In this document: positions 10,030-17,896 of the stretch, one piece after another
Layout of the letters: each line of letters opens with the position of its first letter
Numbering within the stretch: the first letter of the stretch is position 1
Assembly: GCA_039621445.1 (NCBI GenBank)
Contig: CP154955.1
Coordinates: 21,751,823 to 21,815,822, forward strand
Reading direction: 5' to 3'
Source of the DNA: Euglena gracilis
Taxonomy: Eukaryota; Euglenida; Euglenophyceae; Euglenales
DNA: 64,000 nucleotides
Notes under the pieces: model-generated
Told to the model about the DNA's origin: nothing
The model's database searches: none
Seen by the model: only the letters and a program-made list of their open reading frames with translations
Program-made: the position numbers and the translations under genes

Positions 10030-10645
10030 CAAAGACTCCCTGACCCTTCTGGGGAAGGGGCAGGGCAGAACGGGAAACGGCCTCGCGGCCAGGATGGTGG
10101 GTGGGGGGGTCGACCACCCCCCCCCCCTACCACCTCTTCCCGTTGTTCTGGTGGTACCAATTTTTGGACCCCCAAAATTTTCCCGGCGCCGGGTGTTTTT
10201 TGACCCATTTTGGGACCCATACACGAGGTCCCCCCAAAAACCCCCCGAAACCCCATTTTTTCACAGCTTCCAAAATATCAACATTTTCTCGAAATTTTGA
10301 TTTTGAGTGGTTTTTGATGCAAAAAAAGCCATTGAAAATCAAAAAAAATCCAAGAGAAAAAATCTCAGTAAAATTGGACTGTGCCAAAATTTTGTCCATT
10401 TTTTTTGAGCTTCGGTTTTTTTTACTACCAATTTTTAACCTGAAAGTTTTGAGATTTTTTTTGTGAAAAAAATGTCGCTTTCCTTCAAAAAATCATGCAT
10501 GCATTTTGGGTTCGTTTTTCCAAAAAAATTTCAAAGATTTCGCCGTTGGCCGAAATTGGTGAAAATGCTGTGGTGGGTGGGGGGAGGATCAACCCCCCCC
10601 CCACCTCCCGGGTGGCCTTCCCGTTCTGCCCTGGGAAGGGGAGTG
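10030..10645. repeat. Inverted-repeat element with C/G runs
   Basis: The left end has GGGGCAGGGCAGAACGGGAA (about 10,057-10,076). The right end has TTCCCGTTCTGCCCTGGGAA (about 10,618-10,637), which is largely its reverse complement. Both are followed inward by GGTGGGTGGGGGG next to a C run. The interior is A/T-run-rich. It is probably a foldback or MITE-like element; the target duplication was not resolved. Confidence 0.5.
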
Positions 10646-10902
10646 GGTTAAGAAAAGCCGTGTTCGGCTGTCATCCCATGCCTGCTCCATGAAATGTATG
10701 CAGCTGGTGGATTTGGTCCATCTGTGGCTGCAGAATTTTGTTCTTATCACATGCCAAGATGCACTGTGTTTGATACTGCTGCCACTTTGGGCAGTGGCTG
10801 GTGAACATCGCCAAGTTTTGTTGTCTAGTTTAGTCTAGTTTTGTTGGTTGCTTTTTCATGTTTTAATTCGCCGTTTAATGTCCATGGCGCATCATTTGGG
10901 AG
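10646..10902. other. No feature recognised
   Basis: Ordinary composition, no convincing frame, and no repeat identified beyond the edges of the adjacent elements. Confidence 0.4.
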
Positions 10903-11640
10903 ACTCCCTCGAAAACCGACCAGGACCGAGGACGAAGTGCAAAGACTGTCTGCGTTGGGCAAGGCTGCGTTTATTTGCCGGGTTTGCTGGGTCGGGGGGG
11001 TGATACTGACTTTTTTTAAATAAAAAAAAACACCCTACGCGGGGCTCGAAGCCAACCGGCCCCCGCAGAGGCTCCGTCAACCAATCCTGCTCTTTCTGCT
11101 GGTGTCGGGGGGCCTGGAAAACCCGCATCCAAAGCCCAGCCCCACTGAGGCCCCTGGGCTTTCCCGACGCCCACCGCTCGCATTCCGTCGAGAAAGAACG
11201 ACAATGGAGGAAGGGACACCGAGGGTGAAGCACACAGCCCTTGCGAAGCCATGCCTTGCTCGCCGGTGGTGTCGCACGGACTGTCATTGGTGTGCTGGGT
11301 CAGGAGGCCCCGCTTAGTGCTTCCTCGCCGGAGTTTGCTGAGAATGCTGCTCCGACTTGGCGACGTGGCTTCTTGCGACCATTCGGGCTCCGCACTGCGA
11401 GATGGTGAGGTCCTGCTTTCCTTGCCGGCAACAAAAATTAGGAGTCCTTGCTTCGTGCCTTTTTTCGCCGGAGCTGGCTGATTCCTAACTTGCCCTTCGA
11501 CACCTAGAAGAAAGGGAAAGAGTTCACGAACGAAAAAGAACTGAGAAAAGAAGTCAAATATCAACTGAACATCCAGAGAACACGAACTAGACGAATATCC
11601 AATTATCAAATTTCAATTTCGACTTCGATGAGCAATGCAG
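10903..11640. mobile_element. Remnants of DIRS-like terminal repeats
   Basis: Pieces matching the terminal repeats of the element at 11,796-16,337 occur out of order. There is an end-like CTCCCTCGAAAACCGACC at 10,906. GGAAGGGACACCGAGGGTGA (about 11,209) is followed by the ITR core (CTTGCTCGCCGGTGGTGT…). A second ITR core at about 11,385-11,505 runs into the leader CTTGCCCTTCGACACCTAGA. There are no RT or recombinase frames. This looks like one or more deleted or rearranged older DIRS copies next to the intact one. Confidence 0.6.
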
Positions 11641-11673
11641 TGGAGAAGAAATTGGAATTATATGGCCGCGGAC

Positions 11674-11795
11674 GTGTGTGCGGCAGACGGGAGATCCTAC
11701 GGAGGTTGGTAGCCGGCGCGTAGTACCAAGCCGAGTATCGCTCGAGTAGCTTATTCGGTAAGGTGCTGGGCTCACACGCGGGAGGTCGTGGGTTC
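11674..11795 (+). mobile_element. tRNA-derived SINE, 5' half (split copy)
   Basis: Starts GTGTGTGCGGCAGACGG like the intact copies at 16,906 and 17,897 and runs into the tRNA-like part: A-box-like TAGCTTATTCGG, then a CTCACAC loop as in tRNA-Val(CAC). It stops at GTGGGTTC inside the B box. The missing remainder starts with GAGACCCAGGTCC at 16,338. The SINE is interrupted by the DIRS element. Confidence 0.85.
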
Positions 11796-11957
11796 TCGTA
11801 CTCCCTCGAGGAAAACCGACAAGGGAGGAAGGGACACCGAGGGCGAAGCACAAAGACCTTGTGAGGCCATGCCTTGCTCGCCGGCGGTGTTTGGATTGTT
11901 CTGGTGCGTTGGGTTAGGAGTCCCTGCTTAGTGCCGCCTCGCCGGAGTTGGCTGACG
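11796..11957. repeat. DIRS right ITR
   Basis: A terminal extension of about 65 nt (11,796-11,860) is followed by the ITR core (11,861-11,957, containing CTTGCTCGCCGGCGGTGTTT and AGGAGTCCCTGCTTAGTGCC). The core is inverted relative to 16,213-16,309. The outer 70 nt (11,796-11,865) are repeated in reverse complement at 12,088-12,157 with a single mismatch. Confidence 0.9.
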
Positions 11958-12999
11958 ATGCTGCTCCGACTTGGCGACGTGGCTTCTGGCCCCTTGGGGG
12001 GTTCCCCCTCCCCTCGCCCCCCTGGCCCCCACTGTCGGACCGAGGGCTTTTGAACACAAATTTTCTTTTACGGGTGGGGGGGTCGGGCTCACAAGGTCTT
12101 TGTGCTTCGCCCTCGGTGTCCCTTCCTCCCTTGTCGGTTTTCCTCGAGGGAGTGCGAGACACCTCGGGCTCCGCACTTTGCCCTTGTGAGGCCTGATTGT
12201 GCACTGAAATTAGGGGGGCCAGGGCATTTTCCAGGGCACCTTGGGCACCAAGTCGTTGATAGTGGGCTGTGAAAGCCTCCACCCCCCTCCACTGGCCAAT
12301 TTCACAAACTTCTTGGGCAGAAAGGCCCAATTTTTTGAGCAAACCAACTCCAGCCCCTCTGGTGGAGTGTGCCCCCCACACCTGGGGGGGTACCCCATGT
12401 TGAGATAAAAAATTTTTGGTTATTGAAGCAATGGTATCAGCACTTATGGCTTTGAAGGGGGGTTTTAGTGAAATCAGAAGGGGACCCCCAGGCTTTACGT
12501 TAAATCGGGTTGCAGCCACATAAGCCATCATTAAATGAAAGGGACTTATCTGTGGGCACTTTGGAAGTGAAACAACTCTCTCCCATTTATGGAATTTCTG
12601 GCCTTTACGCTTAATTTTAATGTAGGGCGCCTTGCCCAACACACTGGTGGTTCGTTTGATTCTCTCCAAATCAGAAGATCGATATAAACAGAGAATTCTG
12701 GAGCAGAAAATCAGCTGTGTGCGCAATGTGCATACATCAGATGGAAAGGGGGCTTGGGCCAGCCCCAGGAGGATTGGGAGGGGATCCCAAAAAGCGCCAT
12801 ATTTTTCCATATTTTGATTCCAAAGCCTCTTGTAAGGGGCCAACATGGTGTGGAATCTCAAACCACCAAAACCAGGAATTAAAAGCATAGCACTGTAGGC
12901 ATTACGTGCCTGGGCCTTGGAAAACTGAAATAACTGCACCAAAGCGTCAGCCACTTGATCAGTTGTGGCTTGAGGGGGGGGTATCCCCATTTTGTCCAA
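11914..12999 (-). CDS. Tyrosine recombinase of DIRS element (main part)
   Basis: This 361-codon frame carries the catalytic half of a tyrosine recombinase, which integrates the extrachromosomal DNA copy. Visible catalytic positions are Arg107 (LYRSSDL), His211 and Arg214 (AHSTRGAG), Trp238 (GQWRG, the usual His/Trp position) and the nucleophile Tyr247 (TAHYQRLG). The methionine used here is internal. The N-terminal core-binding part (…KSIEDFLGRNPSLKRYQ…) is encoded just upstream in another frame that overlaps the RT ORF's end. The two are separated by a 25-bp tandem duplication at 13,026-13,075 that shifts the frame. Past about residue 265 the frame runs through the internal complementary region, so the basic Pro/Arg-rich tail is probably not conserved protein. 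Confidence 0.85.
   Translation of the reverse strand: MDKMGIPPPQATTDQVADALVQLFQFSKAQARNAYSAMLLIPGFGGLRFHTMLAPYKRLWNQNMEKYGAFWDPLPILLGLAQAPFPSDVCTLRTQLIFCSRILCLYRSSDLERIKRTTSVLGKAPYIKIKRKGQKFHKWERVVSLPKCPQISPFHLMMAYVAATRFNVKPGGPLLISLKPPFKAISADTIASITKNFLSQHGVPPQVWGAHSTRGAGVGLLKKLGLSAQEVCEIGQWRGVEAFTAHYQRLGAQGALENALAPLISVHNQASQGQSAEPEVSRTPSRKTDKGGRDTEGEAQRPCEPDPPTRKRKFVFKSPRSDSGGQGGEGRGNPPRGQKPRRQVGAASSANSGEAALSRDS
12088..12193. repeat. DIRS internal complementary region (ICR)
   Basis: Positions 12,088-12,157 are the reverse complement of the right terminus 11,796-11,865 (69 of 70). Positions 12,158-12,193 are the exact reverse complement of the left terminus 16,302-16,337 (36 of 36). The ICR is thus the complement of the two ends joined. 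In the DIRS1 model it templates completion of the ends and circle formation. It overlaps the 3' part of the recombinase frame. Confidence 0.9.
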
Positions 13000-15900
13000 A
13001 ATAACCCATAATAATGCAAAGGAACTCTGATACCGCTTTAAACTGGGGTTTCTGATACCGCTTTAAACTGGGGTTTCTCCCCAGGAAATCCTCAATGGAT
13101 TTATTCTGTATTTGTTTCCCCTCCAATATTTTCCTGAGCAAAGCATGCAAAGGAGGGGCCATCTGGGGGGTGGCATTTTTTCCCCCCTGCAATTGGTGAA
13201 CATGCCCTTGTAAGGGGTGATCTTCAGGCAGGGGGTCCCTGGCACTTTCATCTTTATTAATTGGGGCCACCATGTGGCTGAATCCCAAAAGGGGGTGACC
13301 ATCAAAACTTTGGTCTGGGGAAACATTCTCAATCGTCGGAGAAATTTCTGAATGATTGACCAAGGGGGGTTTGCATAAAGTCCCCCCATGTTGTCCAGGG
13401 GACATTGGAGGGCATCCACTGCCCTGGCCTCCCAGTGGGGCCACCTGGCCACAAAATTGGGCAGTTTTTTGTTGCCTGGGGAGGCAAATAAGTCTGTTTC
13501 CAAATTTATGAAACCTTTGAAATGCTGCCTTAGCCATTGAAAGAGCTGGGGGTCCAGTGAGTAATCCCCCCTGTCTGACTCCCATCTGCTTATGGGGTCT
13601 GCCAAGCATTCCTGTGAAGGAACCCAATTGACTTGTAGATTCAAATTTTTTTCCATGCACCATTGGAAAAATGGCCTTAGAAGGCTGTTGAAAGGGTCCT
13701 TTCTGCCCCCCCCTTTTGTCAGGTAATAATAGATTACCTGATTGTCCACTGAAAGGGACACTGTTTCCCCAGGTCTGCTGAGACTTTTCACTGTGTTGAT
13801 GGCTGCACGTAATTCTTTTACGTTGATATGCAAAATGGAGTTTTCTCTCCAAAACTCCTGGACAATTTCTCCTGTGTGGATGTCCAGCCCCCCCCAGGCA
13901 TGGGTGCTGCTGTCTGAATGCAACTCCCTTGTTGCATTTTGGGGGAAAGGTCTGCCCCCCCAGGTGTCCAGCAGATTTTTTATTTCCCTCAGTTGGGCTT
14001 TTATGTCCTTTGAAATGGCATGTTTTGAGTCCCATGGGGCTGCAGATTTGTTGACCAAAAATTTTGTTAGGGAATCTGTGAAAGCCCTTAAGAAGGGCAG
14101 GGCCATGAGGTTGCACCTGATTTGGCCCAAAATGGCAGCCAACTGCCTTTTCGACATGAAATCTTTTTTCACTATTTTTCCCAGCTCCTTTTTTATTGTT
14201 CTCACCTTCTGGGGGGTAATTTGCAATTTTCCCTCTTGGAAATTTAACTGGAAGCCCAAATGGTTTACAACTTGTGTGGGTTCCAGGGTTGATTTTTTGA
14301 CATTTATTTTGAACCCTGAATCGATTAGGTCTCTGACAACCTTGTTCAGGTGTTTTTGCAAAATATTTTTGGTGGGGGCAACCAATAAAATGTCGTCCAG
14401 GTAAATAAAAACCTGGATTCCTTTTTTCCTCCAACGTTTTTCGAATGTCTTCATGACGGACATAAAAATTTGTGGCATCACATTTAGGCCAAAACAGCCT
14501 GCTTGGAACTCCCAAGTTTGTCCCCCCACCTGATGCCTTAGAAAGGGTTTTAAGGTTGGGTTCACAGGAATGTGAAAATATGCGTCTTTCAGGTCGATTT
14601 TGGCTGCCCATTGGCCTTTCTCCAAAACTGGGAAAATGTTTTGAATGTGATCTAATTTGAAGGCTTTCACAGGGAATTTTTGGTTTATTTCCCTGCAGTC
14701 GCTTATGAATCTCCACTTCGTTTGCCCCCCCTCTGGTTTTGAAATCAAGAACCAGGGAATTAGATGCTGGGTTCCTAAATCCTGAACCCTCTTTATTGAC
14801 CCTGATTTTTCGTAATCCGTCAGGATTTTTTCTGCCTGGTTCAGGTCCAGGTTGGCTCTGGTTTTTGGATGCGTGGACAATGTTGGGGGGTTGACCCAAG
14901 GGGGTTGAATGCCATTTTTTATAAGTTGGCAGGTTGCTAGGGGGGCATTTTTCTGCCACCATTTTATACTTTTTTGCAGTCTCTGGTGTAGGGGGGTGTC
15001 TCCCCATTTTTCCTCCATGGAATTTATTTTCCCAATCAGGTGATTTTCTGGGGGCTTGGTGGGGGGTGTTGGACATTGCACCCCTGGTGCCCCTGGGGAA
15101 TGAGCATTCTCTAAAGGTGGCTGGGGGGGTGTGCATGCTCTGCTCACAGTCTCTCTGATCCTCCATTTTGTCATTGGTGTTGTCGATTGACATACCATAG
15201 GGGCCCCTTTTTGGGTCTCCCCCTTGTTTTGGTTTGCCCCTGCCATGGGCACTGACAAAGAATGTTGAGGGAGGGTTGCCCCCTTGTCCTCCACTGCCCC
15301 TGTGGGGGCATCCTCCTGGGGCTGCCACCGTACATTTAAACCCCCTGCTGGGGGATAGCTTTTTAGCTTCTGGGGGTTTCCCCCTTCTGATAATTGATGG
15401 CCCCATTGGCCTTGAAATTGTTGATGACGGAGTTGATAATTCTGGCCCCACTGGCCCTCTTGTTGTTTTGATAGTCCCCATTGACTTCTCTTTGATCTTG
15501 GGCGCCATGCCCATTGATAATCTTGGGGGGCCTCTGGGGGCCAACCCTTTTCCCCTGATGGGGTTTGAGATGATGAATTGGGTGGGGGGGTTTTGTGGAC
15601 CTGTCCTGCCCCTGCCACTGGGCATCTGTTTGTGGAATCGGCCACCCTGGCCTTGGTAATGTTGGCCACCCTGGCCTTGATATTGCTGGCCGCCCTGGCC
15701 TTTGTCCCATTGGCCACCATGGCCTTTGCTGTTGTGGCCGCCATGGCCCAGCTTGCTGTTTTGGCCGCCATGGCCCAGCTTGAACAATGTATTGGTGTAA
15801 CTGGGATATGGGCCTCCATGGCCCTTGCCGTAGTGGCATGACAGTTGCCTTGGCCTTGGTGTCCGTCGGGTTTTTCTGACCACTGTCTGCCAAAGTCTGT

Positions 15901-16114
15901 GGCTGTCACTGGGTGGGTTTTTAGAAACTTTTTCTGGGGGGGAAGGGACAGCCACGGTTCGCCACGGTTGCACTGCGCCGTCAGGTCGTCCAGCTGTGGC
16001 TGCAGGAAGTTCTTGTTGTTCAGCAACGGTCTTCTTTGTGTTGTCAATTGCATTTCTCATTGAAATCTTGAATGTGTCAACAAAATTTGATTTGATATTC
16101 TCCACGAGTGTCAC
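12959..16114 (-). CDS. Gag-like ORF, read-through over RT region
   Basis: A 1,051-codon frame. Only the first ~380 residues look like a product: a polar N-terminus, then a Gly/His/Gln repeat block at about residues 111-160 (GHGGQ, GQGGQ units), Pro/Lys-rich linkers, and a segment (MSNTPHQAPRKSPDWENK) shared with the second copy's 397-codon frame. No zinc knuckle is seen. The rest is the alternative frame of the RT ORF until its last ~90 residues, where it encodes the N-terminal part of the recombinase. The N-terminal homology to copy 2 switches between this frame and the RT frame near residue 60, so one copy has an indel there. Confidence 0.65.
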   Translation of the reverse strand: MTLVENIKSNFVDTFKISMRNAIDNTKKTVAEQQELPAATAGRPDGAVQPWRTVAVPSPPEKVSKNPPSDSHRLWQTVVRKTRRTPRPRQLSCHYGKGHGGPYPSYTNTLFKLGHGGQNSKLGHGGHNSKGHGGQWDKGQGGQQYQGQGGQHYQGQGGRFHKQMPSGRGRTGPQNPPTQFIISNPIRGKGLAPRGPPRLSMGMAPKIKEKSMGTIKTTRGPVGPELSTPSSTISRPMGPSIIRRGKPPEAKKLSPSRGFKCTVAAPGGCPHRGSGGQGGNPPSTFFVSAHGRGKPKQGGDPKRGPYGMSIDNTNDKMEDQRDCEQSMHTPPATFRECSFPRGTRGAMSNTPHQAPRKSPDWENKFHGGKMGRHPPTPETAKKYKMVAEKCPPSNLPTYKKWHSTPLGQPPNIVHASKNQSQPGPEPGRKNPDGLRKIRVNKEGSGFRNPASNSLVLDFKTRGGANEVEIHKRLQGNKPKIPCESLQIRSHSKHFPSFGERPMGSQNRPERRIFSHSCEPNLKTLSKASGGGTNLGVPSRLFWPKCDATNFYVRHEDIRKTLEEKRNPGFYLPGRHFIGCPHQKYFAKTPEQGCQRPNRFRVQNKCQKINPGTHTSCKPFGLPVKFPRGKIANYPPEGENNKKGAGKNSEKRFHVEKAVGCHFGPNQVQPHGPALLKGFHRFPNKIFGQQICSPMGLKTCHFKGHKSPTEGNKKSAGHLGGQTFPPKCNKGVAFRQQHPCLGGAGHPHRRNCPGVLERKLHFAYQRKRITCSHQHSEKSQQTWGNSVPFSGQSGNLLLPDKRGGQKGPFQQPSKAIFPMVHGKKFESTSQLGSFTGMLGRPHKQMGVRQGGLLTGPPALSMAKAAFQRFHKFGNRLICLPRQQKTAQFCGQVAPLGGQGSGCPPMSPGQHGGTLCKPPLVNHSEISPTIENVSPDQSFDGHPLLGFSHMVAPINKDESARDPLPEDHPLQGHVHQLQGGKNATPQMAPPLHALLRKILEGKQIQNKSIEDFLGRNPSLKRYQKPQFKAVSEFLCIIMGYFGQNGDTPPSSHN
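13026..13075. repeat. 25-bp tandem duplication in recombinase frame
   Basis: TCTGATACCGCTTTAAACTG plus 5 nt occurs twice, at 13,026-13,050 and 13,051-13,075. The second DIRS copy has only one unit at the equivalent place (about 24,082-24,100). Because 25 is not a multiple of three, the duplication separates the N-terminal recombinase segment from the catalytic domain. Confidence 0.95.
13063..16053 (-). CDS. DIRS RT / RNase H / methyltransferase-like ORF
   Basis: A 996-codon frame. The reverse transcriptase occupies about residues 370-680: FISDCREINQKF, KIDLKDAYFHIPV and the catalytic YLDD at 551-554. RNase H follows with the four acidic residues visible: Asp714 (HSDSS), Glu747 (KELRA), Asp770 (SVDNQ) and Asp819 (ADPISR). 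The C-terminal part has LFASPGNKKLPNF and YANPPW (Asn895), the signature of the methyltransferase-like domain found after RNase H in DIRS elements. Translation probably does not begin at the first ATG, since the first ~350 residues overlap gag in another frame. The frame is open throughout and no broken catalytic residue is seen. The stop lies inside the recombinase N-terminal region, an overlap usual for DIRS. Confidence 0.9.
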   Translation of the reverse strand: MQLTTQRRPLLNNKNFLQPQLDDLTAQCNRGEPWLSLPPQKKFLKTHPVTATDFGRQWSEKPDGHQGQGNCHATTARAMEAHIPVTPIHCSSWAMAAKTASWAMAATTAKAMVANGTKARAASNIKARVANITKARVADSTNRCPVAGAGQVHKTPPPNSSSQTPSGEKGWPPEAPQDYQWAWRPRSKRSQWGLSKQQEGQWGQNYQLRHQQFQGQWGHQLSEGGNPQKLKSYPPAGGLNVRWQPQEDAPTGAVEDKGATLPQHSLSVPMAGANQNKGETQKGAPMVCQSTTPMTKWRIRETVSRACTPPQPPLENAHSPGAPGVQCPTPPTKPPENHLIGKINSMEEKWGDTPLHQRLQKSIKWWQKNAPLATCQLIKNGIQPPWVNPPTLSTHPKTRANLDLNQAEKILTDYEKSGSIKRVQDLGTQHLIPWFLISKPEGGQTKWRFISDCREINQKFPVKAFKLDHIQNIFPVLEKGQWAAKIDLKDAYFHIPVNPTLKPFLRHQVGGQTWEFQAGCFGLNVMPQIFMSVMKTFEKRWRKKGIQVFIYLDDILLVAPTKNILQKHLNKVVRDLIDSGFKINVKKSTLEPTQVVNHLGFQLNFQEGKLQITPQKVRTIKKELGKIVKKDFMSKRQLAAILGQIRCNLMALPFLRAFTDSLTKFLVNKSAAPWDSKHAISKDIKAQLREIKNLLDTWGGRPFPQNATRELHSDSSTHAWGGLDIHTGEIVQEFWRENSILHINVKELRAAINTVKSLSRPGETVSLSVDNQVIYYYLTKGGGRKDPFNSLLRPFFQWCMEKNLNLQVNWVPSQECLADPISRWESDRGDYSLDPQLFQWLRQHFKGFINLETDLFASPGNKKLPNFVARWPHWEARAVDALQCPLDNMGGLYANPPWSIIQKFLRRLRMFPQTKVLMVTPFWDSATWWPQLIKMKVPGTPCLKITPYKGMFTNCRGEKMPPPRWPLLCMLCSGKYWRGNKYRINPLRISWGETPV

Positions 16115-16212
16115 TTTCTGGATAATTCGATTGATTCAACTCTTTGATATTCAATTGTCAAGCTTCTTGAATTGAAGTTCCTTTCTTCTGGGTTCGAAGG
16201 GCAAATTAGGAA

Positions 16213-16337
16213 TCAGCCAACTCCGGCGAAAAAAGGCACTAAGCAGGGACTCCTAACCCAACGCACCAGAACAATCCAAACACCGCCGGCGAGCAAGGCA
16301 TGGCCTCACAAGGGCAAAGTGCGGAGCCCGAGGTGTC
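16213..16337. repeat. DIRS left ITR
   Basis: ITR core 16,213-16,309 is inverted relative to 11,861-11,957. A 28-nt terminal extension follows, ending GAGCCCGAGGTGTC at 16,337. The outer 36 nt are perfectly repeated inverted in the ICR. Confidence 0.9.
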
Positions 16338-16549
16338 GAGACCCAGGTCCCGCCGTGTGTGTCCTGGTCGATCCGGTACGGGCAGAGGGCATACCGCGGG
16401 GATCGACCGGCGCGCGTAACTGCGCCCAAGGACGAGACACTGGTTGGCCGGACCTTGGGTGTAGTTCCCCGCCTGAGGGCGTGCCACGGCAAGTAGTATG
16501 AGCTGCCCCGTGGCCGTCCAACGGCGGGTGGTGACAACCGACGTATACA
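16338..16549 (+). mobile_element. tRNA-derived SINE, 3' half (split copy)
   Basis: Continues the SINE interrupted at 11,795: GAGACCCAGGTCC, then the tRNA-unrelated body with GGGGATCGACCGGCGCGCG and GACCTTGGGTGTAGTTCC, ending CCGACGTATACA. It is almost identical to 17,028-17,239. Confidence 0.85.
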
Positions 16550-16905
16550 TGGTAGCAGAGTAACCCGTCTAATGCCACACGAACCGGGAAGTCAGAGCCT
16601 GACCCCACGGCGCCCGGAAGGCGGAGGCGGACGCGCCGAGTCTAGGGCGACTGAAACTCCTACACCGTTCCAAAGTCTCAAGCCGATGCTAAGGGGGACG
16701 CCCCAAGGCGGCAGAGCCCGTGGAAGTCGACAACACGTAAACTGCCGGCAATTGCAAACCCGAGCTGCAGGGGTCGGCAGCCTGGTGACGCAGTACTCGT
16801 GAGAGGCACTCAGCCGACTAGGGCCGTGTGAGGCATAACCCGAGCTGCAGGGTCCACGGCCATAGTGACGCAGTGGGCTAGTGTAGTAAGGCTCTTGGGA
16901 GGGGA
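16550..16905. other. Unassigned, with an internal direct repeat
   Basis: No gene. AACCCGAGCTGCAGGG occurs at about 16,757 and 16,838, each followed by a similar block (…GTGACGCAGT…). This suggests a short direct repeat of about 80 bp. The segment separates two SINE copies. Confidence 0.4.
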
Positions 16906-17239
16906 GTGTGTGCGGCAGACGGGAGATCCTACGGAGGTTGGTAGCTGGCGCGTAGTACCAAGCCGAGTATCGCTCGAGTAGCTTATTCGGTAAGGTGCTG
17001 GGCTCACACGCAGGAGGTCGTGGGTTCGAGACCCAGGTCCCGCCGTGTGGGTCCTGGTCGATCCCGTACGGGCAGAGGGCATACCGCGGGGATCGACCGG
17101 CGCGCGTAACTGCGCCCAAGGACGAGACACTGGTTGGCCGGACCTTGGGTGTAGTTCCCCGCCTGAGGGCGTGCCACGGCAAGTAGTATGAGCTGCCCCG
17201 TGGCCGTCCAACGGCGGGTGGTGACAACCGACGTATACA
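16906..17239 (+). mobile_element. tRNA-derived SINE, intact copy
   Basis: Full copy from GTGTGTGCGGCAGACGG to CGACGTATACA, 334 bp. RNA polymerase III promoter elements: A-box-like TAGCTTATTCGG (about 16,979) and the B box GGTTCGAGACC (about 17,023). The loop CTCACAC resembles tRNA-Val(CAC). There is no poly(A) tail; the 3' end is a fixed GTATACA. No clear target duplication was found. Confidence 0.85.
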
Positions 17240-17486
17240 GGACGTCCTTTAGCAGTGGCCGCAGCATCTGGAGACCTTTTGGATGCGGTCAACGCGCGGT
17301 AAACCGTGGCCGTTCTTCCCTCCCAGACCCCCAACCCAGAAATTTCCCAGGCCAAACCCCCCCAGTGACGCCCACGGTCCTTGGACCACTGTGGACAGAA
17401 GGACCAGAAGACAGAAGTCTGCCCCAGCCCTTGGTGGGCAAAGGATGGGCCACGGGGACCCAAAATGCTCCACGTTTGGACAACCA
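17240..17486. other. No feature recognised
   Basis: Ordinary composition, no supported gene. The outer limit of the large inverted repeat begins at about 17,487. Confidence 0.4.
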
Positions 17487-17675
17487 TGCATATTTGTGTG
17501 TATGGCAGGGATTCACCAGTTATCTCCCCAAGGGGGTCCATTAGTAGTAAAATTCGGGGCGGGATCCAACGTTTGATGATGGCAGGTAGTGCCCAAACAA
17601 CGGGGCAGGGGGGAAGTTCAAAAAGATTGTACCAGTAACAAGGCACCCCGCCCCGTTATTTGAGTGGGGTTACGC
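17487..17675 (-). mobile_element. Partial TA-flanked C-run MITE, inverted copy
   Basis: Reverse complement of the first half of the element at 26,568-26,950. It includes the end AACCCCACTCAAATAACGGG and the block GGATCCAACGTTTGATGATG. It shares the same outside flank (GTTACGCCAAAAGCACATGT) with the 26.5-kb copy, so it was duplicated with the large inverted repeat rather than inserted separately. Confidence 0.75.
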
Positions 17676-17896
17676 CAAAAGCACATGTGTGAGCCTTTAA
17701 AGAAAAATTGGATACCTCAGGCACAGGGTATTTTGCGTGCCTGAGACACCCAAATTTGAAACCCTACCAACGTGATCCAAACCTTGGCCTCGTTGGTTGT
17801 TGTTTTTTTTTTTTGAATTGGGAAGCTTTCGTTCAGACGGAGCAGCTGTTATTAAGCATTCGAATGATTTGCGGCAACAGTTGCGGGGGCATTTGT

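Larger units (their letters stand above)
11796..16337 (-). mobile_element. DIRS-like tyrosine-recombinase retrotransposon, full-length
   Basis: The element is 4,542 bp. In element orientation the order is left ITR, gag-like ORF, RT/RNase H/methyltransferase-like ORF, overlapping tyrosine recombinase ORF, internal complementary region, right ITR. The termini are GACACCTCGGGCTCC (5', at 16,337) and …CTCGAGGGAGTACGA (3', at 11,796). It lies inside a SINE (11,674-11,795 plus 16,338-16,549) with no target-site duplication, as expected for recombinase-mediated integration. Inverted terminal repeats plus an internal complementary region are the DIRS1-type arrangement (known), not the split direct repeats of Ngaro/PAT. 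Ends are certain to about 2-3 nt because TC is shared at both junctions. The recombinase frame is broken. Confidence 0.9.

Noticed and set aside
9480-10256. Minus-strand 258-codon frame
   Set aside because: It crosses several C/G homopolymer runs and an inverted-repeat element, with no conserved motif; openness is compositional.
11040-11070. B-box-like GGCTTCGAGCCCC on the minus strand followed by a T run
   Set aside because: No A box or tRNA fold was found at the right distance; it lies in DIRS remnant sequence.
11914-12200. C-terminal Pro/Arg-rich tail of the recombinase as a functional domain
   Set aside because: The segment is encoded by the internal complementary region and the right-side repeat; its sequence is set by base pairing with the element ends, and copy 2 diverges there.
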